Shown here piece by piece: positions 7,266 to 15,081 of a stretch of DNA of 17,313 nucleotides; position 1 is the first letter of the stretch; the number at the start of each line of letters is the position of its first letter. The stretch lies in NCBI GenBank assembly GCA_002347475.1, contig DDXI01000004.1, positions 1 through 17,313 on the forward strand, read 5' to 3'. Position numbers and translations under genes: made by a program. The DNA comes from Peptococcaceae bacterium UBA2264. GTDB taxonomy: Bacteria > Bacillota > Desulfitobacteriia > Desulfitobacteriales > Desulfitobacteriaceae. The notes below the pieces were generated by a model. That model saw only the letters and a list, made by a program, of their open reading frames with translations. It made no database searches and had not been told where the DNA came from.

Positions 7266-7715
7266 TTAACCACTTGTTTTCTGCTCCTGACGATAAAAAC
7301 AAATCACCAAAAGCAGTGAACCGATGACTATCATGCTGTCGGCAAAATTAAAGACAAAGGGCCAGATCGGAAAATCCAGATAATCAATAACCTTGCCCAC
7401 TAAAATACGGTCAAGCAGATTGCCCATTGCCCCTCCGCCGACCATCCCCATAGCTAAACGAATTAACCTGTTCTCGATAGTGAACCGTAACTGCACATAA
7501 ATTATCCCCAGCAGCACCAGGAAGGCTGTGCTGACAGGAATCCAGGTCTGCCCAGCCAAGAGACCAAAGGCCGCCCCGGGATTAAGAACGAAAGTCAAAT
7601 GAAATATTCCCGGGATGATCATTTGACTTTCGTTGGGAATGAACATCTCCACAACAGCAATTTTGATTATCCTGTCAACAATCAAAATAGCAGCCATTGT
7701 TAACCAAACTAACAG
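7266..7715 (-). CDS. lspA: Lipoprotein signal peptidase (signal peptidase II), probable CTG start
   Basis: 149 residues if initiated at the CTG at 7715. Integral membrane aspartyl protease that removes signal peptides from prolipoproteins after lipid attachment. The catalytic aspartates are in GNLLDR (D102) and FNFADS (D126). The NPGAAFGLLAG motif is typical, and four hydrophobic segments can be seen. The first ATG is at 7697 but has no Shine-Dalgarno and would cut the first membrane helix short. The CTG lies six bases after GGAGGGG and adds LVWLT, placing the conserved Asp (LIVD) at residue 14, as I recall for B. subtilis LspA. An in-frame stop lies just upstream at the GGGTAA. It forms a unit with rluD downstream. 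Family certain; start inferred. Confidence 0.94.
   Translation of the reverse strand: MLVWLTMAAILIVDRIIKIAVVEMFIPNESQMIIPGIFHLTFVLNPGAAFGLLAGQTWIPVSTAFLVLLGIIYVQLRFTIENRLIRLAMGMVGGGAMGNLLDRILVGKVIDYLDFPIWPFVFNFADSMIVIGSLLLVICFYRQEQKTSG
7587..7634. repeat. Perfect 16-bp inverted repeat inside lspA
   Basis: Arms AACGAAAGTCAAATGA (7587-7602) and TCATTTGACTTTCGTT (7619-7634) are exact reverse complements, separated by 16 bp that contain CCCGGG. The repeat lies wholly in the coding sequence (lspA residues around NESQM and HLTFV) and begins about 80 bases after the start codon. There is no T-run after either arm, so it is not a typical terminator. Confidence 0.85.
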
Positions 7716-7745
7716 CGGTTACCCCTCCATTTTTTGCTTTAGTAA

Positions 7746-7774
7746 ATTATACATAATCCAAATGAATCTTAACA
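7746..7774 (-). promoter_or_regulatory. Candidate lspA promoter
   Basis: A perfect -10, TATAAT, is at 7751-7746 on the minus strand, about 30 bp before the putative CTG start. The -35 at 17 bp spacing (TGTTAA, 7774-7769) is poor. The rest of the 230-bp divergent gap up to the TrpB-like gene is AT-rich on its right half and holds a small hairpin GAGCAA/TTGCTC near 7790-7810. I see no clear promoter for the plus-strand gene. Confidence 0.5.
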
Positions 7775-7945
7775 CATGCAAGGCGGCCTGAGCAAACAGA
7801 TGACTTGCTCCTCCAAAACAGCCCGGTAAAGTGATAACCAGTTTTTCTTATTCCAGCAGCAGGAATTAATCATAAATTCTCGAATTTTAATTTATAAATG
7901 ATATATCTGCTAATAATATTAAACTAGGGGAGTGTGTTAAGCAAA

Positions 7946-9301
7946 ATGAGCGATACCAAAATTTATTTGAGCGAGAAAGAAATTCCTACTCATTGGTATA
8001 ACATTATGGCTGATATGCCTAATTTACCCAAACCGCCTCTTAATCCCCAAACCAGGCAGCCTGCCGGGCCACCTGACTTGACCCCTATCTTCCCCATGGA
8101 TCTGATCATGCAAGAGGTTTCCCAGGACCGTTGGATCGAAATTCCGGAAGAAGTCCGCGAACTCTATAAGATATGGCGGCCATCCCCTCTGGTTCGTGCT
8201 CACCGGCTGGAAAAAGCCTTGGGCACTCCGGCTAAAATATTTTATAAGTATGAAGGCGCAAGCCCCGCCGGCAGCCACAAACTGAATACTGCCCTTCCTC
8301 AAGCTTACTACAATAAAAAAGCAGGTATCAAAAGACTTTCCACGGAAACCGGAGCCGGCCAGTGGGGCAGTGCTTTATCCATGGCCTGCAATTTCTTCGG
8401 TCTGGAATGTACTGTTTATATGGTAAAAATCAGTTATCAGCAAAAACCTTACCGTCGTTCCCTGATGCAGATTTTCGGTGCTGAAGTCATAGCCAGTCCC
8501 AGTGACCGCACCAATGCCGGTCGCCAGTTTCTGGCTCAGGATCCTAATTCTCCGGGAAGCCTGGGGATGGCCATCAGCGAGGCGGTTGAAGATGCCGTCG
8601 GGCGCGCCGATACCAACTATTCCCTGGGCAGTGTTCTCAACCACGTCATGCTGCATCAAACTGTTATCGGTTTGGAAGCCCAGGCCCAAATGGCCAAAGC
8701 TGATGCCTATCCGGATATTGTTATCGCCTGCTGCGGCGGCGGCAGCAATTTCGCCGGGATTGGCTTCCCCTTCGTTTACGACAATCTGACTAAAGGAACG
8801 AAAGTAAGGCTCCAGGCAGTTGAGCCTGAAGCCTGTCCCACCTTAACCAGGGGAACATTTGCCTATGACTTTGGCGATGTTTCCGGATTGACCCCCCTTT
8901 TATCGATGTATACCCTGGGCAAGGAGTTTATGCCAGCAGGAATCCACGCTGGCGGTCTGCGCTATCACGGCGAATCTCCGCTGGTATCCCAGCTCTATCA
9001 TGACGGTCTGATTGAAGCCAAGGCAGTTAAACAAAGAAGTATCTTTGAAGCAGCCCTGATCTTCGCCCGCGCCGAAGGAATCATTCCCGCTCCGGAATCT
9101 TCCCATGCTATCAGGGGAGCTATCGATGAAGCCCTGGCCTGCAAGGAAAGCGGCGAAGCCAAGACCATTCTCTTTGGCCTCAGCGGCCACGGCCACTTTG
9201 ACATGACAGCCTATGATAATTATTTATCCGGACAGCTCCAGGATTACAGCCTGCCTCAGGAAACCCTGGATAAGGCCCTGAAGAGTTTACCAAAAATCTG
9301 A
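7946..9301 (+). CDS. TrpB2-type tryptophan synthase beta-like PLP enzyme
   Basis: 451 residues from the ATG at 7946. PLP fold-type II enzyme of the TrpB2 branch: longer than TrpB1 (about 400) with the TrpB2-style start (YLSEKEIPTHWYNIMADMP). The PLP lysine is K112 in GSHKLNTA, the catalytic-loop glutamate is in ETGAGQWG (134-141), and the PLP phosphate loop is CGGGSNF (263-269). TrpB1 normally makes tryptophan from indole and serine as a complex with TrpA. TrpB2 enzymes usually lack the TrpA interface and act alone, as indole salvage enzymes or in other serine reactions. No trpA or other trp gene is here. It is the only plus-strand gene, divergent from lspA and convergent with the phosphatase. 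AGGGGAG lies 13 bases before the ATG, rather far; a GTG at 7934 is an alternative. Confidence 0.92.
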   Translation: MSDTKIYLSEKEIPTHWYNIMADMPNLPKPPLNPQTRQPAGPPDLTPIFPMDLIMQEVSQDRWIEIPEEVRELYKIWRPSPLVRAHRLEKALGTPAKIFYKYEGASPAGSHKLNTALPQAYYNKKAGIKRLSTETGAGQWGSALSMACNFFGLECTVYMVKISYQQKPYRRSLMQIFGAEVIASPSDRTNAGRQFLAQDPNSPGSLGMAISEAVEDAVGRADTNYSLGSVLNHVMLHQTVIGLEAQAQMAKADAYPDIVIACCGGGSNFAGIGFPFVYDNLTKGTKVRLQAVEPEACPTLTRGTFAYDFGDVSGLTPLLSMYTLGKEFMPAGIHAGGLRYHGESPLVSQLYHDGLIEAKAVKQRSIFEAALIFARAEGIIPAPESSHAIRGAIDEALACKESGEAKTILFGLSGHGHFDMTAYDNYLSGQLQDYSLPQETLDKALKSLPKI

Positions 9302-9348
9302 GAAAGAAAAATAAAGAGACAATTTATCTTTAATACCGATAAAAAGAC

Positions 9349-9380
9349 AAGAGGATGGTGTTGCTAAATGCCATCCTCTT
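9349..9380. terminator. Shared hairpin between convergent genes
   Basis: Arms AAGAGGATGG (9349-9358) and CCATCCTCTT (9371-9380) pair perfectly around a 12-base loop. On the minus strand the hairpin is followed by GTCTTTTTATC, a fair T-run for ending the phosphatase transcript. On the plus strand it is followed by AAAATTATTAATT, which is weaker. It most likely serves both the TrpB-like gene (+) and the ComB-like gene (-). Confidence 0.75.
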
Positions 9381-9422
9381 AAAATTATTAATTCAGCTTT
9401 CCCATTCAATTTCCGGGTTTCA

Positions 9423-10163
9423 TCATTCTGCCATTCCTTGGGTAACCCAGATAACCTCATCCCGGACCAGTAAAGGCACAATCGGCAGAATATTGGTAGT
9501 AGAACAGTAAATAACATCATCTTCATAACCCAGAGAAATAAGCCTTTGACCATGATTGCTCTGCAAAACTGTCTCTATCAGACTGTTCTTATTGAGCTGA
9601 TACAACATCCGGGCAGCTATTCCCAAATCATTAAGTTCAACATCAGTCCCCAAAGCCTCAATCAGCATTCCGGCGCATAATATATCCGGCAAATCAAAAC
9701 GGTCCTCTGTCCCGGCACAGAAGATAACAAGGCCTTCCAAAGCAGGATTTTCCCCCAATTTCCGCTGCAGCGCCCAGGTAATACTCTGGACATTAAGAAA
9801 CGAGGCCATAAATATGTAAGGTGCCCCTTTTGAGGCCATAATGGCACGGGTGCCGTTGGTAGTGGTCATGATCACCCTTCTCCCCCCCACTTTTTCCGGA
9901 ACATAATCAAAGGGTGAGTTGCCGAAATCAAAACCTTCGAGACGTTGCGCCTGACGCTCTCCGCCTAACAAGGCTTCAGGCATCAAGGAACGTTTTTCCA
10001 GGGCTTCCTCCAGAGTAAGAACCGGAATAATTGCCTTGCAGCCATTGGCCAAGGCCGTAACCATAGTACTGGTAGCCCGTAAAACATCGATAATAACAAC
10101 CACTTTCTGCGCAAAATTCGCTGTCATGGCAGAACCTGCATACGGCAGAACCTCAATATACAT
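9423..10163 (-). CDS. comB: ComB-family 2-phosphosulfolactate phosphatase
   Basis: 246 residues from the ATG at 10163. Magnesium-dependent phosphatase family that, in methanogens, converts 2-phosphosulfolactate to sulfolactate in coenzyme M synthesis. Bacterial members may act in sulfolactate formation or on other phosphate esters. Family signatures are DVLRATST (26-33), LLGGER (65-70), FDFGNSP (78-84) and MTTTNGTRA (99-107). The ATG at 10163 has AGGGAGGA upstream; an earlier start at 10190 would place the ribosome site inside the gene. No other coenzyme M or sulfolactate genes (comA, comC) are in the window, so the physiological substrate is unknown. It is a lone gene between ileS and the convergent TrpB-like gene. 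Family assignment is strong, substrate uncertain. Confidence 0.88.
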   Translation of the reverse strand: MYIEVLPYAGSAMTANFAQKVVVIIDVLRATSTMVTALANGCKAIIPVLTLEEALEKRSLMPEALLGGERQAQRLEGFDFGNSPFDYVPEKVGGRRVIMTTTNGTRAIMASKGAPYIFMASFLNVQSITWALQRKLGENPALEGLVIFCAGTEDRFDLPDILCAGMLIEALGTDVELNDLGIAARMLYQLNKNSLIETVLQSNHGQRLISLGYEDDVIYCSTTNILPIVPLLVRDEVIWVTQGMAE

Positions 10164-10287
10164 TTCTGCTTCCTCCCTGCAACTGTTCATAAATGTAAAG
10201 ACAGTTTATCATCTCAAAACTTATGGATAAATAGGCCATGAGAACTAAATATAATCCTAAAAGCAAGATACTGCCAGAAGTTGGGCA

Positions 10288-10319
10288 AATTGAGAAGGAG
10301 CCGGAGCACCTTCTCAATT
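10288..10319 (-). terminator. Hairpin after ileS, probable terminator
   Basis: Minus-strand arms AATTGAGAAGG (10319-10309) and CCTTCTCAATT (10298-10288) are perfect 11-bp complements that begin four bases after the ileS stop codon. The T-run is short (the end of the arm, then TGCCC), so termination may be incomplete or the hairpin may protect the mRNA end. The rest of the gap up to the ComB-like gene shows no convincing promoter. Confidence 0.6.
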
Positions 10320-10323
10320 GATT

Positions 10324-13095
10324 TTAGTTGTTTTGCCCGATAACTGAGGCACAACGCGGACAAAGAGTGGGATGGGCTTCATTTTTACCGACAGCCTCAT
10401 TGAACATCCAGCAGCGTTCGCATTTTTCTCCTGCGGCCGGACTGACCAGGATTGCCAAACCTTCATGGGCTTCAGCCTGCCATAAGCCTAAGGGACGAGG
10501 TTCCTCAGGATCATGGACAGCGAGAGCGGAAACAATAAAGATATCGGCCGGATTCGGCACCAGCTGCAAGAATTCGTATTGTTCCCGGGTTGGATAGAGA
10601 TCTACCTGAGCAGTCAAAGGATGGCTGATCTTTTTTTCCTGCCGGGCTATTTCCAGAGCCTTGGCTACATCTGTCCGCAAATCCAGGACCTTATCCCATT
10701 TTTCAGCGAGTTTTTCATCCAGCCATTCCTCCCTCACTTGCGGCAGATCAGCAAGCTGCACCATGGAGTCCTTGCTTACACCTGGGACATAAGGCCAGAT
10801 CTCTTCGGCCGTAAAGGTTAATATCGGAGCAAGCAAACGTACCAGGGCGTTCAATGTTTCATAAAGAACTGTCTGAGCAGCCCGGCGCTGCACTGATTTC
10901 TGACCCTCAACATACAAACGGTCCTTAGCTATATCCATGTACAAGGCACTCAGTTCCACAGCACAGAAATTATGCACGGTATGATAAACCCAGTGGAACT
11001 CATAGTTTTCATAGCTCTGCAGCACCCGCTCGATAACCTTGGTCAGCTTGAGCAGAGCCCAGCGGTCGATTTCCTGCAAATCCTGATAGGCTACTTTATC
11101 TTTGACTGGGTCAAAATCATTGAGATTGCTCAATAAGAAGCGCAGGGTATTGCGGATTTTACGGTAAGCCTCGGTCATTTGTTTCATGATACGGGGGGAA
11201 GCAGCCAAATCATTTTTGTAGTCAGCCGATGATACCCATAAGCGCAGGATATCGGCCCCCATTTCCTTGATAACCTGCAGAGGATCAATAACGTTGCCCA
11301 TGGATTTGGACATTTTACGGCCCTTTTCATCAACCAGAAAGCCATGAGTTAAAACCGCAGAATACGGGGCTTTGCCATAGGCCGCCACAGAGGTCGATAA
11401 GGAGGAATTGAACCAGCCGCGATGTTGATCAGATCCTTCCAGATAGAGATCAGCAGGAAACTTCAGGTTTTTCCGCAGCTTCAAGACACCTGTATGACTG
11501 GTCCCGGAATCGAACCAGACATCCATAATATCGGACTCTTTACGAAACTCCCGGTTGCCGCATTGACAAGCAAAGCCTGTCGGCAGTAGTTCGGCAGCCT
11601 CATGAGCATACCAGGCATCTGAACCCTCAGCTTCAAACATCTCCCGCACCTTGGCAATAGTGGCATCATTAATTATTTCTTTACCACAGGATGTGCAGTA
11701 GAAGATCGGGATCGGCACACCCCAGGTACGCTGCCGGGATATGCACCAATCGCCGCGATCGGCAATCATATTATAAATGCGGTCTCTGCCCCAGGCCGGA
11801 ATCCAGCGCACCTTATCGATTTCTGCCAGTGCCGCCTCTCTGAAGCCATTGATTGAAGCAAACCACTGTTCAGTGGCCCGGAAAAGGATCGGGTTTTTGC
11901 AACGCCAACAATGGGGGTAACTGTGCACGATCTTTTCGTCGTGGATCAAGGCGCCGCTCTGGCGCAGGTCTTCCAGGATCAGCGGATTGGCTTTCTCTAC
12001 TTTGAGGCCAATATGAATACCGGCTTCCTCGGTAAATCTTCCCTGATTATCGACCGGACAGAAAACCGGCAGACCATATTTTTTACCAATAACAAAATCA
12101 TCTTCCCCATGTCCCGGAGCCGTATGCACACAACCTGTTCCTTGTTCCAGAGTCACATGCTCACCACAAATAAGCACCGAGTCTTTGTCCAGAAGAGGAT
12201 TCAGACAAATGATCCCCTCAAGTTCCTTGCCTGAAAGGGTTTTTACCACCGGCAATTCCAGATTCCATAAAGCCCGCAGATTATCCAGCATTCCTTCGGC
12301 CACTACCCAGGATTCCTCCCCGGCTTTTACCACCACATAAGTATAATCCGGATGGACACTGATTGCCATATTAGCAGGCAAAGTCCAGGGAGTAGTCGTC
12401 CAGATCACAACATAACTTTGATCTTCACTTAAAATTCCCTTCCCGTCCCGCACCCGAAACTTAACATAAATTGCCGACGATGTCTTGTCCGCATACTCAA
12501 TTTCTGCTTCAGCTAAAGCTGTTTCACAGGAAGGACACCAGTACACCGGCTTTAAGCCCTTGTAGATATAGCCTTTTTTAGCCATTTCTCCAAAGACACC
12601 AATCTGAGCGGCTTCATAATCTTTGTGCAAGGTAAGATAAGGGTGATCCCAATCGCCGCGTACACCCAGACGCTTAAACTGCTCCCGCTGAATATCCACA
12701 TACTTTTCGGCATATTCCCGGCATTTGGCCCGAAACTCCAGGGTAGAAACAGCATGCCTGTTCAGACCAAGCTTCTTGATCACCTGTTGTTCGATGGGCA
12801 GACCATGGGTATCCCAGCCCGGGATATAGGGAGCATCAAAACCGGCCATAGTCTTATATTTGACGATAATATCCTTAAGAATCTTATTAAGAGCATGACC
12901 AAGATGAATATCTCCGTTGGCATAAGGCGGTCCATCATGCAACACGAAGCGCGGACAGCCGATACGGGCTCTTTGCACTTGCTCATAGAGATTGGCTTCC
13001 TCCCAGGATTTTAATATCTCCGGTTCCAGTTTAGGGAGATTCCCGCGCATGGGAAAACTGGTTTGCGGTAAATTCAGGGTATCACGATAGTCCAT
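10324..13095 (-). CDS. ileS: Isoleucyl-tRNA synthetase
   Basis: 923 residues. Class Ia synthetase that charges tRNA-Ile in the cytoplasm. The HIGH-type motif is HLGH at 64-67 (PYANGDIHLGHALNK) and the KMSKS motif is at 594-598. The CP1 editing domain, which hydrolyses Val-tRNA-Ile, lies between them with TTTPWTLPAN (233-242) and GTGCVHTAPGHGEDD (319-333). The C-terminal zinc finger has C892, C895, C912 and C915. Length and layout match the bacterial (eubacterial-type, mupirocin-sensitive class) IleRS; the drug phenotype itself is inference. The ATG has AGGAGG seven bases upstream. The gene stands alone under the T-box leader, downstream of divIVA, as in Bacillus and many clostridia. Confidence 0.98.
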   Translation of the reverse strand: MDYRDTLNLPQTSFPMRGNLPKLEPEILKSWEEANLYEQVQRARIGCPRFVLHDGPPYANGDIHLGHALNKILKDIIVKYKTMAGFDAPYIPGWDTHGLPIEQQVIKKLGLNRHAVSTLEFRAKCREYAEKYVDIQREQFKRLGVRGDWDHPYLTLHKDYEAAQIGVFGEMAKKGYIYKGLKPVYWCPSCETALAEAEIEYADKTSSAIYVKFRVRDGKGILSEDQSYVVIWTTTPWTLPANMAISVHPDYTYVVVKAGEESWVVAEGMLDNLRALWNLELPVVKTLSGKELEGIICLNPLLDKDSVLICGEHVTLEQGTGCVHTAPGHGEDDFVIGKKYGLPVFCPVDNQGRFTEEAGIHIGLKVEKANPLILEDLRQSGALIHDEKIVHSYPHCWRCKNPILFRATEQWFASINGFREAALAEIDKVRWIPAWGRDRIYNMIADRGDWCISRQRTWGVPIPIFYCTSCGKEIINDATIAKVREMFEAEGSDAWYAHEAAELLPTGFACQCGNREFRKESDIMDVWFDSGTSHTGVLKLRKNLKFPADLYLEGSDQHRGWFNSSLSTSVAAYGKAPYSAVLTHGFLVDEKGRKMSKSMGNVIDPLQVIKEMGADILRLWVSSADYKNDLAASPRIMKQMTEAYRKIRNTLRFLLSNLNDFDPVKDKVAYQDLQEIDRWALLKLTKVIERVLQSYENYEFHWVYHTVHNFCAVELSALYMDIAKDRLYVEGQKSVQRRAAQTVLYETLNALVRLLAPILTFTAEEIWPYVPGVSKDSMVQLADLPQVREEWLDEKLAEKWDKVLDLRTDVAKALEIARQEKKISHPLTAQVDLYPTREQYEFLQLVPNPADIFIVSALAVHDPEEPRPLGLWQAEAHEGLAILVSPAAGEKCERCWMFNEAVGKNEAHPTLCPRCASVIGQNN

Positions 13096-13234
13096 TTTGT
13101 TACCTCCTAGGTTAATATTCGAGGTTCGATGCTCGCATTACGAAGACCGATACTCAATTTCCGATTTCTGATTTTCTGACTGGTTTTGAATTTTAAACTC
13201 TGGAATACTGAAATTGCCGGTATGCCAAAATTAT

Positions 13235-13265
13235 AAAAAAAACCCGTCCCCGAAAAAGGGACGAG
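13235..13265 (-). terminator. T-box regulated terminator of ileS
   Basis: Arms CTCGTCCC (13265-13258) and GGGACGGG (13250-13243), with one mismatch, around a T-rich loop, followed by eight T residues at 13242-13235. It is the competing structure for the T-box antiterminator. Confidence 0.9.
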
Positions 13266-13466
13266 ATTGCTCGCGGTACCACCCTTGTTGCTGTATCAGC
13301 CACTTGGAAGTCTGCTAACGGAGACTAACCGGAAACAACTTACTAGAGTTCAGTTCTTCACTCAAAGGGGATAATCTTTGCTTAACTCCGCGGGCTTCCA
13401 CCATCCCCGCTCGCTGTTCGGAGTCTCTTGGACAAAGAAGGGCCTTTTCAACGCTTTTTAACATCA
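13235..13466 (-). promoter_or_regulatory. Isoleucine T-box leader of ileS
   Basis: tRNA-sensing riboswitch on the minus strand. The T-box core AAGGGTGGTACCGCG is at 13286-13272, with TGGT able to pair to the NCCA end of uncharged tRNA. Stem I can be traced: AAAAGG near 13450 pairs with CCCCTTT (13370-13364), and CTTTG with CAAAG, with GATGGTGGAAGC as the distal loop region. This leaves the internal loop ATTATCC at 13375-13369 as the specifier loop. It contains ATC (13372-13370), an isoleucine codon; the ATT at 13375-13373 is also an isoleucine codon. Uncharged tRNA-Ile should stabilise the antiterminator and allow ileS transcription. A further 140 nt separate the terminator from the ileS start. 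Confidence 0.95.
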
Positions 13467-13471
13467 TAATA

Positions 13472-13500
13472 ATTATACTTCTGCCTGGTAATAATCACAA
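13472..13500 (-). promoter_or_regulatory. ileS promoter
   Basis: TTGTGA (13500-13495), 17 bp, then a perfect TATAAT (13477-13472) on the minus strand, starting right after the divIVA stop codon. The predicted transcription start near 13465 coincides with the beginning of the T-box structure, which supports the call and makes ileS a separate unit from divIVA. Confidence 0.8.
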
Positions 13501-13503
13501 GTT

Positions 13504-13965
13504 TCAGGAAATATCACCGAATGTGTCAACCGCCCCAGCCAAATCGAGCTGGGCTGTAAGAAATGATTTCAGCTGTGTTTTGATCAATTCCCGTTTCTGG
13601 TTCAAATTCTGTATTTCAGTTTGAATTTCTTCATACTTGAGCTGAGCTTCACTTAGCTTGAGAATTTTCTCCTGTTCAGCCTCCCGCAGGACCAGTCCGG
13701 CTTCATGATGAGCAGTAAGCTTGACTTCTTCCGCAGTTTGTTGAGCCAAAACCATGGTTTGATGCAAAGTTGACTCTAATTTATGATAATGGGCTAATTC
13801 AGCCTCCAATTTTTCGATTTTTTCCTTCTGTTCGATGTTTTCCTTGTAACAAATCTCAAATTCCTTACTGATGGTTTCCAAAAATTTATCAACTTCCGCA
13901 CATTGATAACCCCTCAATGCTTTAAGAAACTCTTTGTTGCGTATTTCTATCGGCGTCATTTGCAT
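13504..13965 (-). CDS. divIVA: DivIVA-family cell-division/polarity protein
   Basis: 153 residues. Coiled-coil scaffold that binds curved membrane at poles and division septa and recruits division or sporulation partners. The conserved N-terminal domain is visible: MTPIEIRNKEFLKALRGY followed by EVDKFLETI (about 24-32). After it, a long heptad-rich coiled coil rich in E, K, L and Q covers roughly residues 33-140, with no transmembrane segment. It begins 6 bp after the ylmH-like gene and ends the cluster. The ATG at 13965 follows an AAGGGATGA at a slightly long distance; the second in-frame ATG at 13959 would also fit (MTPIEIR). The protein is at the short end of the family, but both domains are present. 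Confidence 0.93.
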   Translation of the reverse strand: MQMTPIEIRNKEFLKALRGYQCAEVDKFLETISKEFEICYKENIEQKEKIEKLEAELAHYHKLESTLHQTMVLAQQTAEEVKLTAHHEAGLVLREAEQEKILKLSEAQLKYEEIQTEIQNLNQKRELIKTQLKSFLTAQLDLAGAVDTFGDIS

Positions 13966-13971
13966 TAATAA

Positions 13972-14781
13972 TCAATCATCCCTTCTATGCCGTTTAGACC
14001 TGAACATTAAGACTTTCCATGCGGTACGCCCTTTGCGTGTGGCCATAGTCTCTTTGCAGTATAATCGCCCCTGTCCACGGCACGAAATCATATCACCGAT
14101 ACGAACTGTTATCTCGTTCTTCATTACTATAAGATCATTGCGTTTAACCTTTTTCTGAGTGATCCAGTCCTGAGCCAGAGTCCGGGAAACACCAAAACCC
14201 TCGGCAAGCACGGCATCAAGACGCGAAGAAACAACGGTAATACGAAGTTCTTCACCCTGATCCGGCTCTACAGCCAATTCTCCCTCAGGATAGCTGACAA
14301 CAATACTTGTCTTACCTATTTTTCGCCAATTATTAATCAGGAATGGAGCTATTTCTTTGGTTGCAGCCGCATAGACTCCCTTTTGCCCCGGCCAGATATC
14401 TCCAATAACTTCCCGTCTTAATCCCAAACCAATTAATGAACCAAGCACCTGGCGATGTTCCGGATTTGCAGCCTGTTTATCCGGCCTGGCCCAAACCAGT
14501 ACCACTTCGGCATCCTCAGCTCTGAGCTCAGCTCCGGAAGCTGCAAGTACCAGACGAACTCTTTCCGCCCCGGGAAACCCGCCTTCGCTTAAAAAAGAGA
14601 AATTGCGCCTGGTCAGAAAGTCTTCCAGCCATACCTTCATTGCCTTGGGAACAAAAGGGGTAACCTGTGCGCTATCAGTACGTATTGCCAAATCACACTT
14701 GTCCATAATACGCGCAGCCAGCTGTGACATTTCCTGATCCTGCCAATAGCCCAGGGCTTCCCGCCCGCAGTAAGATTTCAT
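13972..14781 (-). CDS. ylmH: YlmH-like RNA-binding protein with S4 domain
   Basis: 269 residues. Belongs to the YlmH/photosystem II S4 family: an N-terminal alpha/beta region with FLTRRNFSFLSEGGFPGAER, a middle part with LIGLGLRREVIGDIWPG typical of the family, and a C-terminal S4 domain from about residue 185 (RITVVSSRLDAVLAEGFGVSR). The last residues are strongly basic (KRHRRDD). S4 domains bind structured RNA; in B. subtilis YlmH has been linked to ribosome-associated quality control, which is family knowledge rather than something seen here. Neighbours YggT and DivIVA are the standard context. The ATG lies 6 bp after the yggT-like stop, so the genes are tightly coupled. Confidence 0.9.
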   Translation of the reverse strand: MKSYCGREALGYWQDQEMSQLAARIMDKCDLAIRTDSAQVTPFVPKAMKVWLEDFLTRRNFSFLSEGGFPGAERVRLVLAASGAELRAEDAEVVLVWARPDKQAANPEHRQVLGSLIGLGLRREVIGDIWPGQKGVYAAATKEIAPFLINNWRKIGKTSIVVSYPEGELAVEPDQGEELRITVVSSRLDAVLAEGFGVSRTLAQDWITQKKVKRNDLIVMKNEITVRIGDMISCRGQGRLYCKETMATRKGRTAWKVLMFRSKRHRRDD

Positions 14782-14787
14782 ACCAAA

Positions 14788-15069
14788 TCAAATCTTTATC
14801 AACAGATTCATCAAACCAAAAAACAGAGGCCTGACCAGGAACTGCAGAACCAGCAAAGCAATTAAGGGCGAAAAATCTATAGTAGCGGCAGCTCCACTGA
14901 AGCGAATACGCCGGAACGGCTGCAATAGCGGTTCTGTCACCCTATAGAGAATATTGATCAGAGGCTGACGCGGAGAATGAGGAAAAAACGACAGCAATGC
15001 TCGAATTACTATAGCATATGTCAGGAGAGTTATCAGTATGTCGCCCAGATCTCGTATGAAAACTAAAAT
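14788..15069 (-). CDS. YggT/YlmG-family membrane protein, probable ATT start
   Basis: 93 residues if initiated at the ATT at 15069. Small integral membrane protein of unknown exact role, found in the division cluster. Two hydrophobic segments are visible: LGDILITLLTYAIVIRALL (first) and FSPLIALLVLQFLVRPLFF (second), separated by SFFPHSPRQP and a TEPLLQPFRR motif characteristic of YggT. There is no in-frame ATG or GTG upstream. The nearest TTG (14997) would delete the first membrane helix. The ATT sits six bases after a perfect AAGGAGGG that overlaps the sepF stop, and it gives normal family length and N terminus. The unusual start is the odd feature; a base-call error is the alternative. Located between sepF and the ylmH-like gene as in Bacillus (ylmG). 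Confidence 0.88.
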   Translation of the reverse strand: MLVFIRDLGDILITLLTYAIVIRALLSFFPHSPRQPLINILYRVTEPLLQPFRRIRFSGAAATIDFSPLIALLVLQFLVRPLFFGLMNLLIKI

Positions 15070-15081
15070 GGAACTCCCTCC

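Noticed and set aside
7228..7302. Earlier TTG start for the pseudouridine synthase, overlapping lspA
   Set aside because: The added residues come from the short direct repeats and are not family-like; the ATG at 7227 has its own ribosome site.
7860..7930. Promoter for the TrpB-like gene in the AT-rich stretch
   Set aside because: Several -10-like hexamers exist, but none has a convincing -35 at 16-18 bp, so choosing one would be arbitrary.
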